Source of the DNA: CADEER01 sp965216585 | GTDB lineage: Bacteria; Desulfobacterota; Binatia; HRBIN30; CADEER01 | Assembly (NCBI GenBank): GCA_965216585.1 | Contig: CBDCGC010000003.1 | Coordinates: 3,534,001 to 3,598,000 of the forward strand | DNA length: 64,000 nucleotides | Reading direction: 5' to 3' | Shown: one piece after another, positions 26,825 to 35,196 of the stretch | How positions within the stretch are numbered: the stretch's first letter is position 1 | How the letters are laid out: every line of letters starts with the position of its first letter | Translations under genes and position numbers: made by a program | The notes under the pieces: generated by a model | Seen by the model: only the letters and a program-made list of their open reading frames with translations | What the model was told of the DNA's origin: nothing | The model's database searches: none

Positions 26825-26853
26825 GACGTATCGAATGAGCAGCAAGCTGTCAA
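26825..26853 (-). promoter_or_regulatory. Predicted promoter of the aminotransferase-serA-purA operon
   Basis: Minus strand TTGACA (26848-26853), 17-base spacer, TACGTC (26825-26830). The -35 element is perfect, the -10 element weak. This would give a leader of about 145 bases containing the attenuator. Confidence 0.4.
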
Positions 26854-27039
26854 CGCGCCCGCTTCGACACTCGTGGGTCGCGCCTGCTTCTTCCCGTCGC
26901 CGCGCCGCGGTGCTACCGGCGCAACTGCCCTTGCTGCGCGACAGCCCCGAGGCGGCCCTGACGGCGTTGCTCGAGTCCGTCACTAACCTCTGAGAATTGC
27001 AGTGAAATAGGGCAGAGCTCGGGCCGCTTTGCCGAGCCG

Positions 27040-28533
27040 GTGGCGGTGCCCCGGAGGCCGCTGGGTTTGACCTTGGCCGGTGTCTTGGCTCTATCTCCCG
27101 TCATGACGTCCGATGGCGAGGAGCGCTACGTCGCTTTCGTAAAACGCGACTGTCCCACCTGCACCCTGGTGGTACCGGTGCTCGAGGAAATCGGTCGCCA
27201 ACGGCGGCTCGCCGTGTACTCGCAGGACGATCCTACTTTTCCGGAAAATCTGCGGTCGATCGATGACGGTTCGCTCGAGCATTCATACGGTGCCCGGATC
27301 GAAACCGTGCCGACTCTGTTGCGTATCGACGGCGAGCGCGAGGTCGCTCGCGTCGTCGGCTGGCATCGCGACGAGTGGCGCGAGGCGACGGGTCTCGACG
27401 GTCTCGGCGACGGGCTGCCGCCGTCGCGCCCCGGCTGTGGCTCTCGGTCGGTCGATCCGAGCATCGCACCAGGACTGCGGGCGCGCTTCGGGGATGCCGT
27501 GCTGGCGGCGCGCCGGATCGAGATCGATGCTGAAGATGACGTCGAGGCGATGTACGAGCGCGGTTGGTCGGATGGTCTGCCGCTGGTGCCACCGACGCGC
27601 GAGCGCGTGTTGGCGATGCTCGACGGTACGCGCCGGCGGCCCGATGAAGTCGTCGCCGTCGTACCGCCGGCGCTGGCCGAGTGCACGGTCGAGAAAGTGG
27701 CGATCAACGCGGTGCTGGCGGGTTGTAAGCCGGAGTACCTGCCGGTGGTTCTCACCGCGGTCGAGGCGGCGTGCACGGATGAATTCAACATGCACGGGCT
27801 GCTGTGCACGACGATGCCGGCCGGTCCGGTGATCATCGTCAACGGGCCGATTCGCCATCGCATCGGCATGAGCTCGGGGGTCAACGTCTTTGGGCAGGGC
27901 AATCGCGCCAACCTGACGATCGGCCGCGCTCTCCACCTGGTCGTGCGCAACGTCGGCGGCGGTCGTCCGGGTGAGATCGATCGGGCGACGCACGGCAACC
28001 CGGGAAAGATCTCCTTTTGTTTCGCCGAAGACGAAGAGGGTTCGCCCTTCGAATCGCTGGCCGCGAGTCGTGGTGTCGCAGCCGGTAGGGATGCGATCAC
28101 GCTCTTTCCGGGTGAGGGGCCGCGCTGCGTCGTCGATCAGATCTCGCGCGATCCGGAGAGCCTGGTGCGTTCGTATGCCGTCAACCTGCGCACCGTCCAC
28201 CACCCCAAGTTGGTCATCGTCTTCGATGCGATTCTCGCCATCGGCCCCGAGCACGGTCGCGTCTTTCGCGAGGCGGGTTGGGATCGGGCGCGGATTATCG
28301 GTCGCTTGATGGAGCTCCTCGAAATCCCCGGCGAGGAGCTCATGCGCGGTGCGGGCGGGATCGCCGAAGGCATCCCGGGTGACCTCAGCGGTGCAACCTT
28401 GCCGAAGTTCGGCCGCGATGGAATTCTCATCGTCCACTGTGGTGGGAGCGCCGGCCTGTTCTCTGCTATCATCGGAGGCTGGGCCGGAGGTGACATCGGC
28501 TCGCGTCCGGTGACGCGGGAGATACGGCAGTGA
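27040..28533 (+). CDS. CPTC thioredoxin-like fusion protein, selenoprotein partner
   Basis: 497 residues. About 25-115 form a thioredoxin-like domain with the redox motif KRDCPTC and VPTLLRI (cis-Pro). The rest is an uncharacterised domain beginning RGWSDGLPLVPPTRERV, with conserved-looking blocks HGLLCTTMPAGPVIIVNGPI, GQGNRANLTIGRALHL, HGNPGKISFCFAEDEE and HCGGSAGLFSAIIGGW. GTG start 27040 is uncertain; ATG 27103 would still keep the CPTC motif. Its stop overlaps the selenoprotein start (GTGA at 28530-28533), so the two are translationally coupled and probably form one thiol/selenol system. Function unknown. Confidence 0.75.
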   Translation: MAVPRRPLGLTLAGVLALSPVMTSDGEERYVAFVKRDCPTCTLVVPVLEEIGRQRRLAVYSQDDPTFPENLRSIDDGSLEHSYGARIETVPTLLRIDGEREVARVVGWHRDEWREATGLDGLGDGLPPSRPGCGSRSVDPSIAPGLRARFGDAVLAARRIEIDAEDDVEAMYERGWSDGLPLVPPTRERVLAMLDGTRRRPDEVVAVVPPALAECTVEKVAINAVLAGCKPEYLPVVLTAVEAACTDEFNMHGLLCTTMPAGPVIIVNGPIRHRIGMSSGVNVFGQGNRANLTIGRALHLVVRNVGGGRPGEIDRATHGNPGKISFCFAEDEEGSPFESLAASRGVAAGRDAITLFPGEGPRCVVDQISRDPESLVRSYAVNLRTVHHPKLVIVFDAILAIGPEHGRVFREAGWDRARIIGRLMELLEIPGEELMRGAGGIAEGIPGDLSGATLPKFGRDGILIVHCGGSAGLFSAIIGGWAGGDIGSRPVTREIRQ

Positions 28534-29045
28534 AGCGAATTCTACTCGATCCGACCAACGAAACGGCGCCCGGTCGACGCGAACGACTGCTGCGCCTCGA
28601 TTCGCTGAACGGTGTCGTCGTCGGCTTGCTCGACATCTCCAAGCCGCGCGGCGATCTCTTTCTCGATCGAATCGAAGAGACGCTGCGCGACCGCGGCGCA
28701 GAGGTCAAGCGCTACAAGAAACCGACTTTCACCAAGCCGGCGCCGGTCGACCTGCGCCAGCAGGTTGCGGTCGAATGCGGAGCCGTGATCGAAGCGCTCG
28801 CCGACTGAGGCAGTTGCACCTCGTGCAGTGTGCACGACATCGTAGATCTGGAATCCCGCGGCGTACCGGGCGTCTACGTGGCGACGGAAGAGTTTCGCGA
28901 CGGAGCTCAAAAACAAGCCGCAGCGCTCGGCGCCGATCCCGCAGCCGTCTTCGTCGAGCACCCCATCCAAGATCGGACCGACGAAGAGATGCGGGAGATC
29001 GCCAATCGCGCCGCCGGCGTTTTGATCGCCGCCCTGGTCGAGTAG
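28530..29045 (+). CDS. UGSC family selenoprotein (TGA = selenocysteine)
   Basis: Read normally the frame stops at TGA 28806-28808 after 92 residues. It continues in the same frame for 78 more, giving ALAD-U-GSCTSCSVHDIVDL and then GVPGVYVATEEF. U-G-S-C is the defining motif of the UGSC (seleno)protein family, whose homologues carry Cys or Sec at that place. A stem-loop follows the TGA at the position of a bacterial SECIS. The second half on its own has only GTG 28830 as start with no Shine-Dalgarno sequence, and would lack the motif. The 171-residue product is probably a redox or reductase subunit acting with the CPTC protein upstream. Requires SelA/SelB/tRNA-Sec elsewhere in the genome. Confidence 0.85.
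28815..28834 (+). promoter_or_regulatory. Putative bacterial SECIS hairpin
   Basis: Seven bases after the Sec TGA, TGCAC (28815-28819) can pair with GTGCA at 28823-28827 or again at 28830-28834, giving an apical loop about 12-21 bases from the UGA. That is the window used by bacterial SECIS elements recognised by SelB. No folding program was run. Confidence 0.5.
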
Positions 29046-29442
29046 GTCAGCCCGAACCGAGTGACCTGATCGGGTTGGCGACCCGAAGTGCGGACCACCT
29101 TGCGGCGAAGCACCTTTGCACGACCGGCTTGTTGGGCGGCTTGACTCTATTCGCCTACCATCAGTCTACCGATTTGTACCAATCGGCGGCGCCGTTGTTG
29201 GTTCGGGGGGATGACCGCATCGGTTTTCACGAACTACGTCTAGCTGCGGCGGGAACATGCCGACCCGCCGAATGATCAGGCGGGTGATGAGCTTGAACTC
29301 CCTGACCATTTTTCCTGCCCCGGTGGCTCTGATCACCGGTGCCGGTGCTGCCGTCGTCGAGTTGACCGTATGGGTGTTCCCCGCGGCCAGTTGTCGAGCC
29401 GGACTGACGGTTCGCGGCGGGCAACGCGAGGGCAACGCGAGG
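29046..29442. other. Intergenic stretch without recognisable gene
   Basis: About 400 bases between the selenoprotein and the glycan locus. The open frames here lack Shine-Dalgarno sequences and recognisable domains. Near 29421-29440 GGGCAACGCGA occurs twice in tandem. Nothing further can be supported. Confidence 0.6.
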
Positions 29443-29471
29443 TGGCATCGATCGCGGTCTGGGCCTATCAT
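29443..29471 (+). promoter_or_regulatory. Predicted promoter of the nucleotidyltransferase gene
   Basis: TGGCAT (29443-29448), 17-base spacer, TATCAT (29466-29471), about 33 bases before the ATG at 29504. Moderate consensus match. Confidence 0.4.
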
Positions 29472-29503
29472 GCCGTTCGAGAGCAAGGAAAGAAGGTACG
29501 TGA

Positions 29504-30220
29504 ATGCACGCAGTCGTGTTGGCCGGTGGCAAGGGCACCCGCCTGGCGCCGTATACGAAGATCCTACCGAAGCCATTGATGCCGATCGGCGATCAGCCGA
29601 TCCTGGAGATTCTCTTGCGGCAGATGAAGAACGCCGGTGTGACGGATGTCGTGTTGACCGTCGGCCACTTGGCCGAGTTGCTGCGTGCGTTCTTTCAAGA
29701 CGGCGTCGACCTCGGGTTGAACATCGACTACAGCTACGAGGATCAACCACTGGGAACGGCCGGTCCACTGTCGTTGGTCCGGGATCGGTTGGGCGAGACT
29801 TTTTTCGTGACCAATGGGGACGTTCTGACGACCCTGCCTTTCCAGGAGATGCTCGCCTTTCACAAGAAGACCGAATCGATCGCGACCATCGCCATGCACG
29901 CGCGCAAGGTCAACGTCGATCTGGGTGTTCTCGAATTCGACGACGACTACGTTCTCAGCGACTACATCGAGAAGCCGTCGTACGACTTTCACGTCAGTAT
30001 GGGGATCTACGTTTTCGAGCCGCGCGTGCTCGATCTCATTCCACACAACCAGCACATGGACTTTCCCGATCTGGTGCTGAAGCTGATTCGCGCCAAGGAG
30101 CGTGTCAGTGGCTATCCCTTCGAGGGGTATTGGCAAGACCTCGGGCGCCCCGATGACTACGAGCAGGCGGTGAACGATTTCACCACCCTACGGCCGCAGA
30201 TTCTCGGTGAAGAGGGGTGA
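29504..30220 (+). CDS. Sugar-phosphate nucleotidyltransferase
   Basis: 238 residues of the RmlA/ManC-like NTP_transferase family, which activates a sugar 1-phosphate to an NDP-sugar. The signature is VVLAGGKGTRLAPYTKILPKPLMPIGDQPI; NGDVLTTLPF holds the metal-binding Asp; FEGYWQDLGRPDDY ends the catalytic core. No acyltransferase tail is present, so it is a stand-alone transferase. AGAAGG precedes the ATG. It overlaps the next gene by four bases. Base and sugar specificity are not predictable. Confidence 0.9.
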   Translation: MHAVVLAGGKGTRLAPYTKILPKPLMPIGDQPILEILLRQMKNAGVTDVVLTVGHLAELLRAFFQDGVDLGLNIDYSYEDQPLGTAGPLSLVRDRLGETFFVTNGDVLTTLPFQEMLAFHKKTESIATIAMHARKVNVDLGVLEFDDDYVLSDYIEKPSYDFHVSMGIYVFEPRVLDLIPHNQHMDFPDLVLKLIRAKERVSGYPFEGYWQDLGRPDDYEQAVNDFTTLRPQILGEEG

Positions 30221-31350
30221 GCTTTCGCGTTCCGCTGGCCGACCTCGACTACGGAGCCGAGGAGGAAGCTGCCGTCCTCGACGTCTTGCGCCGCCGCTGG
30301 TTGACGATGGGGGCGGTGACGCTCGACTTCGAAGCGCGCTTTGCCGAGCGCCATCAGGTCGAGCACGCCGTTGCCGTATCCAATTGCACGGCGGCACTGC
30401 ACCTCGCCTGCGTGGCCTTGGGGATCGGTCCGGGAGACGAAGTCATCGTTCCATCGTTGACGTTCATCGCCACCGCCAACGCCGTCCTGCACACCGGCGC
30501 GACGGTGCGCTTTGCCGACATCGCCAGCCCGGATGATCTCGGCATCTGCCCGCACTCGATCGCCGAGCAGATCAACGAGCGAACGAAGGCTGTGATTGTC
30601 GTTCACTACGCCGGCTACCCGTGCCGCATGCCCGAGATTGTCGCGCTGGCGCGCGAGCACGGTCTGGCGGTGATCGAAGATGCCGCGCATGCGCCCGGCG
30701 CGTCTCTCGACCATGTGCCGATGGGTGGCTGGGGCGATGCGGGTTGTTTTTCTTTCTTCCCCAACAAGAACATTGCCGTTGGCGAGGGCGGAATGCTGAC
30801 GACCGGTCGCGACGACGTCGCCGAGCGGCTGCGCATCCTGCGCTCGCACGGGATGACCACTCTGACCTGGGACCGCCACCGCGGTCACGCCTACTCGTAT
30901 GACGTGATCGATCTCGGCTACAACGCGCGTATCGACGAGATTCGCTCGGCTCTCGGTCTGGCGCAGCTCGAAAAGCTCGACGCCAACAACGAGCGTCGCC
31001 GCCGCCTCGACGCGCTCTACCGCCAGCGTCTGGCCGGAACGGAGATCCGCGTACCCTTCGCCGATACGCCGGGAGTGTCCTCCTGTCACATCTTCCCGGT
31101 GCTGTTGCCGCCCGGCGTCGACCGCCTCGCCGTCGTCGACGAGATGCGCCAGGCAGGTGTGCAGACGAGCATCCACTATCCGCCGATCCACCGCTTCTCG
31201 TACTATCGCGAACGTTTCGGCGATGTGTCGCTGCCCTGCACGGAGGACGTCGCCGCGCGCGAGCTGACGCTACCTCTGTTCCCGACGATGAGCGAGGAAA
31301 TGCTCGACATCGTCGTCACCGAGCTGCGCAAAGCCGTCGAGTCGGTGTAA
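30217..31350 (+). CDS. DegT/DnrJ/EryC1/StrS aminotransferase
   Basis: A 377-residue PLP enzyme that aminates keto-sugars in glycan synthesis. Motifs: SNCTAALHLACVALGIGPGDEVIVPSLTF (given in part), VIEDAAHAPGA and FFPNKNIAVGEGGML with the PLP Lys, and the late SIHYPPIHRFSYY. GTG start overlapping the preceding stop, hence translational coupling. It likely makes an amino sugar for the polysaccharide assembled by the converging genes at 31374-35153. Confidence 0.92.
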   Translation: MSFRVPLADLDYGAEEEAAVLDVLRRRWLTMGAVTLDFEARFAERHQVEHAVAVSNCTAALHLACVALGIGPGDEVIVPSLTFIATANAVLHTGATVRFADIASPDDLGICPHSIAEQINERTKAVIVVHYAGYPCRMPEIVALAREHGLAVIEDAAHAPGASLDHVPMGGWGDAGCFSFFPNKNIAVGEGGMLTTGRDDVAERLRILRSHGMTTLTWDRHRGHAYSYDVIDLGYNARIDEIRSALGLAQLEKLDANNERRRRLDALYRQRLAGTEIRVPFADTPGVSSCHIFPVLLPPGVDRLAVVDEMRQAGVQTSIHYPPIHRFSYYRERFGDVSLPCTEDVAARELTLPLFPTMSEEMLDIVVTELRKAVESV

Positions 31351-31373
31351 TCGGCCCCTGGCCGGGCCGGAGC

Positions 31374-32375
31374 CTACAACTGGTAGCGCTGCGGTTTGTA
31401 CTTTTCCAGGTGCGAGCGCATCCAGGCGATGGTGTTGTCGAGGCCTTGCTCCAGGGAGACCTGGGGCTGCCAGCCGAGGCGTTCCTTGGCGCGCGTGTAG
31501 TCCGACATCAGCCGCTGCACTTCGCTCTTGCCGGGACGGATGCGCTGCGGATCGATCTCGATCTTCACTTCGTTGCCGACCAGTTGGATGATGGTATCGG
31601 CGAGCTCGCCGATCGTCACCTCGCGTCCGGTGCCGAGGTTGAAGGTTTCGCCCTCGACGCCCTCGGTACTGGCGACGGTGAGAAATCCGTTCACCGTGTC
31701 GGCGACGTAGGTCAGGTCGCGGATGGCGTCGAGATTGCCGAGTCGCACGATCGGCTGGGTCAGGGCTTGGGTGATGATCGTCGGGATGACCGCGCGCGTC
31801 GATTGACGCGGGCCGAAAGTGTTGAAGGGGCGCAGGGTGACGACCGGAAGATCGAAAGACAGATGGAAGCTCTCGGCCACCTTGTCGGCGCCGATTTTGG
31901 AGGCCGAGTAGGGCGACTGGCCTTGAAGCGGGTGGCTTTCGTCGATCGGTACACGCAGAGCCGTGCCGTAGACCTCGCTGGTCGAAGTGTGAACGACGCG
32001 TTCGGTGCCGGCGTCGCGCGCCGCTGTGAGAACGTTCAAGGTGCCGAGAACGTTGGTCGTCACGACCTCTTCGGGATTGACGTAGGAATAGGGAATGGCG
32101 ATCAGCGCACCGAGGTGAAAGACGTGCGATACATCGCGCACGGCGCGCTCGACCGTCGGCAGATCGCGCAAGTCGCCGGCGATCAGATCGATCTCCTGGC
32201 GGAGATCGGACGGCAGGTGCGACAAGAGGCCGGACTCACCGCGGGAATTGTAGCGCACGAAAGCGCGGACCCGAGCCCCTTCGGTGATCAGGGTTTCAAC
32301 CAGATGGCTGCCGATGAAGCCACCGGCGCCGGTCACCAGCACCCGTTTTTCGTTCCAGAAACCGCCCAACACCAC
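31374..32375 (-). CDS. NAD-dependent epimerase/dehydratase
   Basis: 333 residues of the extended SDR family acting on NDP-sugars, closest in look to GDP-mannose 4,6-dehydratases and UDP-glucose 4-epimerases. Cofactor motif VLVTGAGGFIGSHLVETL, catalytic TSEVYGT (Ser/Thr) and YSASK, then RPFNTFGPRQ. It starts 28 bases after the sugar transferase stop, within the minus-strand half of the glycan locus, and converges with the DegT gene. Confidence 0.9.
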   Translation of the reverse strand: MVLGGFWNEKRVLVTGAGGFIGSHLVETLITEGARVRAFVRYNSRGESGLLSHLPSDLRQEIDLIAGDLRDLPTVERAVRDVSHVFHLGALIAIPYSYVNPEEVVTTNVLGTLNVLTAARDAGTERVVHTSTSEVYGTALRVPIDESHPLQGQSPYSASKIGADKVAESFHLSFDLPVVTLRPFNTFGPRQSTRAVIPTIITQALTQPIVRLGNLDAIRDLTYVADTVNGFLTVASTEGVEGETFNLGTGREVTIGELADTIIQLVGNEVKIEIDPQRIRPGKSEVQRLMSDYTRAKERLGWQPQVSLEQGLDNTIAWMRSHLEKYKPQRYQL

Positions 32376-32403
32376 TCCCCGCTACACCACCCGAGGCAAG
32401 TGC

Positions 32404-33867
32404 TCAAACGGCGGCCGCATGCGGCTCCGCGACTTCGCCCTGCGACTCCATCATGTCACTGAGGGTGCTCAGGAAGTCGGGGCACCTGACGACGCGCGCC
32501 GGTGTGTTCTGACAGATCGCCATCAGGCGTTGCCGCTGCGGTAGCGGGATCTTGTGGATTGCGAAGAGGATCAAGCCGACGTCGTGTTTCTCGACCAGGG
32601 CGGGGATGTCCTTGCCCTGACCGAGGACGCTGATGCCGTTGACGCGAATCCCCTGCATGTAGAGATCGTCGTCGACGAAACCGACGACGTGTAGAGCGTC
32701 GGTCTGCAGGTAGTCGCTGAGCAGCCATGACATCAATTGGCCCGACTGGCCGCCACCGACGATCAATACGCGTTCGCGGGCGACCGTCGGCCCCTTGCGG
32801 ATCACCAGGCGCCGGGCCAGGCCGGTGAGCAGGCGCGTCCGGTAGCGCGAGACGGCGAATCCCATGAAGGATAGCGCCGAGGCGAGGAGGATGACGCCGA
32901 CGGGAAAGAGGCCGAGCCAGTAGTTCGCACCCAGGGCGAGAACGGTAGCCAAACCGACCGCCGGCATCAGATCGAATATGTCGGCGGCGCGCGCTTTCGA
33001 CCAGGCGATGTCGTGGATTCCGAGAACGGCACCCATGGCGCTGAACAAGAGCGCAAAGACCAAGGAGCAGACTGCGGTCAACGTCCAGCCGACGTGGAAT
33101 GGGCCGTTGGCGCGAACCAAGAACGCAGCGATGACGAAGGCCAACAGGGTGGTGATCAGGTCGACGGAGAAGAGCTTCAGGTAGCGGTGCTTCATGCGCG
33201 CCACCGGGCCGAGAAAGAGGTCGCGTTCGGGCGGCTGGTAGGTGCCGAAACCGGGAACGACGACGACCAGCAACGTCCAGATCATGACGTCGAGATCGAG
33301 CCACAGGGACCAGTGCCGCACGTAGAGCTGATCCAACCGCAACTTACTCGGCATGATCGATTGTAGGTACGTGCGCATCACCCGCTCGTTGGAGAGCAGG
33401 GATTCTTCGTTGCGGTGGACGACCGAAGCCGGGCTCGTGATACCGGGACAAACGGAGAGGATCTCCGCCTGTACGTCTTCCGGCCAGGTCGCGGCGATGT
33501 CGGGATCCTCCGGTCGCGGCCCGACCACGCTCATGTCACCTCTAAGTACATTCCACAATTGAGGCAGCTCGTTGAGTTTGGTATTCCGCAGGAAACGACC
33601 CGCACGTGTAATTCGCGGATCGTCCTTCGCTGTAACCTTGGCGCCGCGGTAACTCTCCGGTGATTCGTGCATCGTGCGGAATTTGTAGATGTCGAATACG
33701 ACGCCGCCGCGACCCATTCTCTTGCCGCGGAAGAGGACGGGGCCGGGTGAGTCGCGCTTGACCCAGATGGCGATCAGCGCGAACAGCGGGAGCAACGCGA
33801 TGGCGGAAACCAAAGCGATCGTGATGTCGAAGCCGCGTTTGACGTGAGCGCGCAGCTTAGTGCCCAT
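32404..33867 (-). CDS. Polyprenyl-phosphate sugar transferase, permuted domains
   Basis: 487 residues from ATG 33867 (GAGGGGG upstream). Residues about 5-190 are the bacterial sugar-transferase domain of the WbaP/PglC type: membrane re-entrant helix FDITIALVSAIALLPLF, PVLFRGKRMG, YKFRTMHES, NTKLNELPQLWNVLRGDMSV and VGPRPE. It starts a glycan by moving a sugar phosphate to undecaprenyl phosphate. After a linker come about four membrane helices (near 225-345), then a Rossmann domain (RERVLIVGGGQSGQ, VGFVDDD). In WbaP/CpsE-type proteins the helices and Rossmann domain precede the catalytic domain; here it comes first. Confidence 0.88.
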   Translation of the reverse strand: MGTKLRAHVKRGFDITIALVSAIALLPLFALIAIWVKRDSPGPVLFRGKRMGRGGVVFDIYKFRTMHESPESYRGAKVTAKDDPRITRAGRFLRNTKLNELPQLWNVLRGDMSVVGPRPEDPDIAATWPEDVQAEILSVCPGITSPASVVHRNEESLLSNERVMRTYLQSIMPSKLRLDQLYVRHWSLWLDLDVMIWTLLVVVVPGFGTYQPPERDLFLGPVARMKHRYLKLFSVDLITTLLAFVIAAFLVRANGPFHVGWTLTAVCSLVFALLFSAMGAVLGIHDIAWSKARAADIFDLMPAVGLATVLALGANYWLGLFPVGVILLASALSFMGFAVSRYRTRLLTGLARRLVIRKGPTVARERVLIVGGGQSGQLMSWLLSDYLQTDALHVVGFVDDDLYMQGIRVNGISVLGQGKDIPALVEKHDVGLILFAIHKIPLPQRQRLMAICQNTPARVVRCPDFLSTLSDMMESQGEVAEPHAAAV

Positions 33868-33961
33868 GTCCCCCTCGCCGGGAGTCGCCCGGTCGCTCAA
33901 CACTTCTTCGTTGGTGATTCGTGTCGTCAGCGAAGGAAGGAAGTGTCCCATCGATGAATGT

Positions 33962-33991
33962 CCCCCTGTTCCCCATGTTCCCCGGATTCCC
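33962..33991 (-). other. G-quadruplex motif in leader region
   Basis: On the minus strand four G runs (GGG, GGGG, GGGG, GGGGG) are separated by loops of five, five and four bases, fitting the G3+N1-7 pattern. It lies about 95 bases upstream of the sugar transferase start, so it would be in the mRNA leader. Further GGGGA-type repeats continue to about 34050. Confidence 0.45.
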
Positions 33992-34112
33992 GACGATGTC
34001 GCGGTCGCACGCAAGCAATCGAAGCGGAGACAATCCCCAATGTCCCCGACTCGCAAAATTCATCCTCTTCTGTCGAGCAAAGCCCACCGAACCAGCGGAC
34101 TTGGTACATCGA

Positions 34113-35153
34113 TTACCACTGGCGCGCGAACTTGACCAGACCCAACAGAAATCCAAATCCATAACTAAGGTGTAGCGTTGTGTAGATCATCATACGAGTA
34201 AAAAATGAGGTTTTGCTGGCCCCCGAGTGAAATAAGCAAATCCCTAGATTTACTAAGAAATATGTACCGATCAGGCCCAATAGGAGGGGCGGTCCGGCGC
34301 CGTGCAGGAGCGACAGCAAAACAAACACCAAAATTGCGAGCGCGAAGAGCGGCGGGATGAAATGCCGTAAACGCATTTGCCATGGGTGTTTTTGCATCAC
34401 GCGGACCTTCCAGAATCCGTACTGGAAGTACTGTCTCCACAGGGCCCGCGGGGTGGCGCGCGGGAAGTAGGTCGAGCGAATCCGGGGGCTGAGCAGGATG
34501 CGGCCGCCGTTCTTGCGCAGCCGGTAGTTGAGCTCGTCGTCCTGGTTGCGCACCATTTCCTCGTCGAATCCGCCGATCTCGAGCAGCAGGTCCTTGCGCC
34601 AGGTGCCGAGGTAGACGGTGTCGACCCACTCTTCCTCATCGGAATAGTGAAAGCGGGCGCCACCGATGCCGAAGGGCGAGCTGGTCGCTTCGGCGACGGC
34701 GCGGCCGAAGGGCGTCGTGCCGACGGCGGCCATCTTGCCGCCGACGTTGTCGGCCCCGGTGCGCAGGAGCTCGCTGACGCACTGGCGCACGTAGTCCTCG
34801 GCGATGATCGTATGACCGTCGACGCGGACGATGATCTCGCCGCGCGCGGCTTCGATGGCGCGGTTGAGTCCGGTGGGAACGATCTGGCCGGGGTTGTCGA
34901 TGATGCGCACGGCGATGCCGTCGGCATCGAGTCCTTCGACGATCGCTCGCGTTTGGTCAGTCGACATCCCGTCGGCGACCAGCAACTCCATGCGGTCGCG
35001 CGGGTAGTCCTGGGCGAGCACCGCGCCGGCGCTGCGGTGGATGCTCTCGGCTTCGTTGCGGATCGGCATGACGACCGAAACCATCGGCCACTCCGGCGTA
35101 TCGCGCGGCGCGTCGGCGGAGTCCCCACCCGGCGTTGTCGTGAGCTCGGACAT
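34113..35153 (-). CDS. Family 2 glycosyltransferase
   Basis: 346 residues. The GT-A fold opens PMVSVVMPIRNEAESIHRS, has the metal-binding DGM and VDGH motifs and the late RNQDDELNYRLRKNGGRIL with the conserved acceptor-site ED-like pair, then three or four C-terminal membrane helices (PPLFALAILVFVLLSLLHG onward). It probably adds a sugar to the lipid-linked glycan at the inner face of the membrane. ATG 35153 is preferred to the upstream TTG 35192. The last 200 bases are clearly more AT-rich than the rest of the locus. Confidence 0.88.
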   Translation of the reverse strand: MSELTTTPGGDSADAPRDTPEWPMVSVVMPIRNEAESIHRSAGAVLAQDYPRDRMELLVADGMSTDQTRAIVEGLDADGIAVRIIDNPGQIVPTGLNRAIEAARGEIIVRVDGHTIIAEDYVRQCVSELLRTGADNVGGKMAAVGTTPFGRAVAEATSSPFGIGGARFHYSDEEEWVDTVYLGTWRKDLLLEIGGFDEEMVRNQDDELNYRLRKNGGRILLSPRIRSTYFPRATPRALWRQYFQYGFWKVRVMQKHPWQMRLRHFIPPLFALAILVFVLLSLLHGAGPPLLLGLIGTYFLVNLGICLFHSGASKTSFFTRMMIYTTLHLSYGFGFLLGLVKFARQW

Positions 35154-35196
35154 CAACGACTCGAATGTACGACCGGGTGGGCGCCAAGACAATCGG

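Noticed and set aside
28830..29045. Separate 71-codon gene after the selenoprotein TGA
   Set aside because: GTG start without Shine-Dalgarno sequence, same frame as the upstream gene, and it would split the UGSC motif; recoding explains both parts better.
29046..29503. Minus- and plus-strand open frames between the selenoprotein and the nucleotidyltransferase
   Set aside because: No Shine-Dalgarno sequences, codon bias or recognisable domains; treated as intergenic.
34150..34320. AT-rich end of the GT2 gene as a sign of transfer
   Set aside because: The frame and membrane helices continue normally; hydrophobic codons can account for part of the AT shift.
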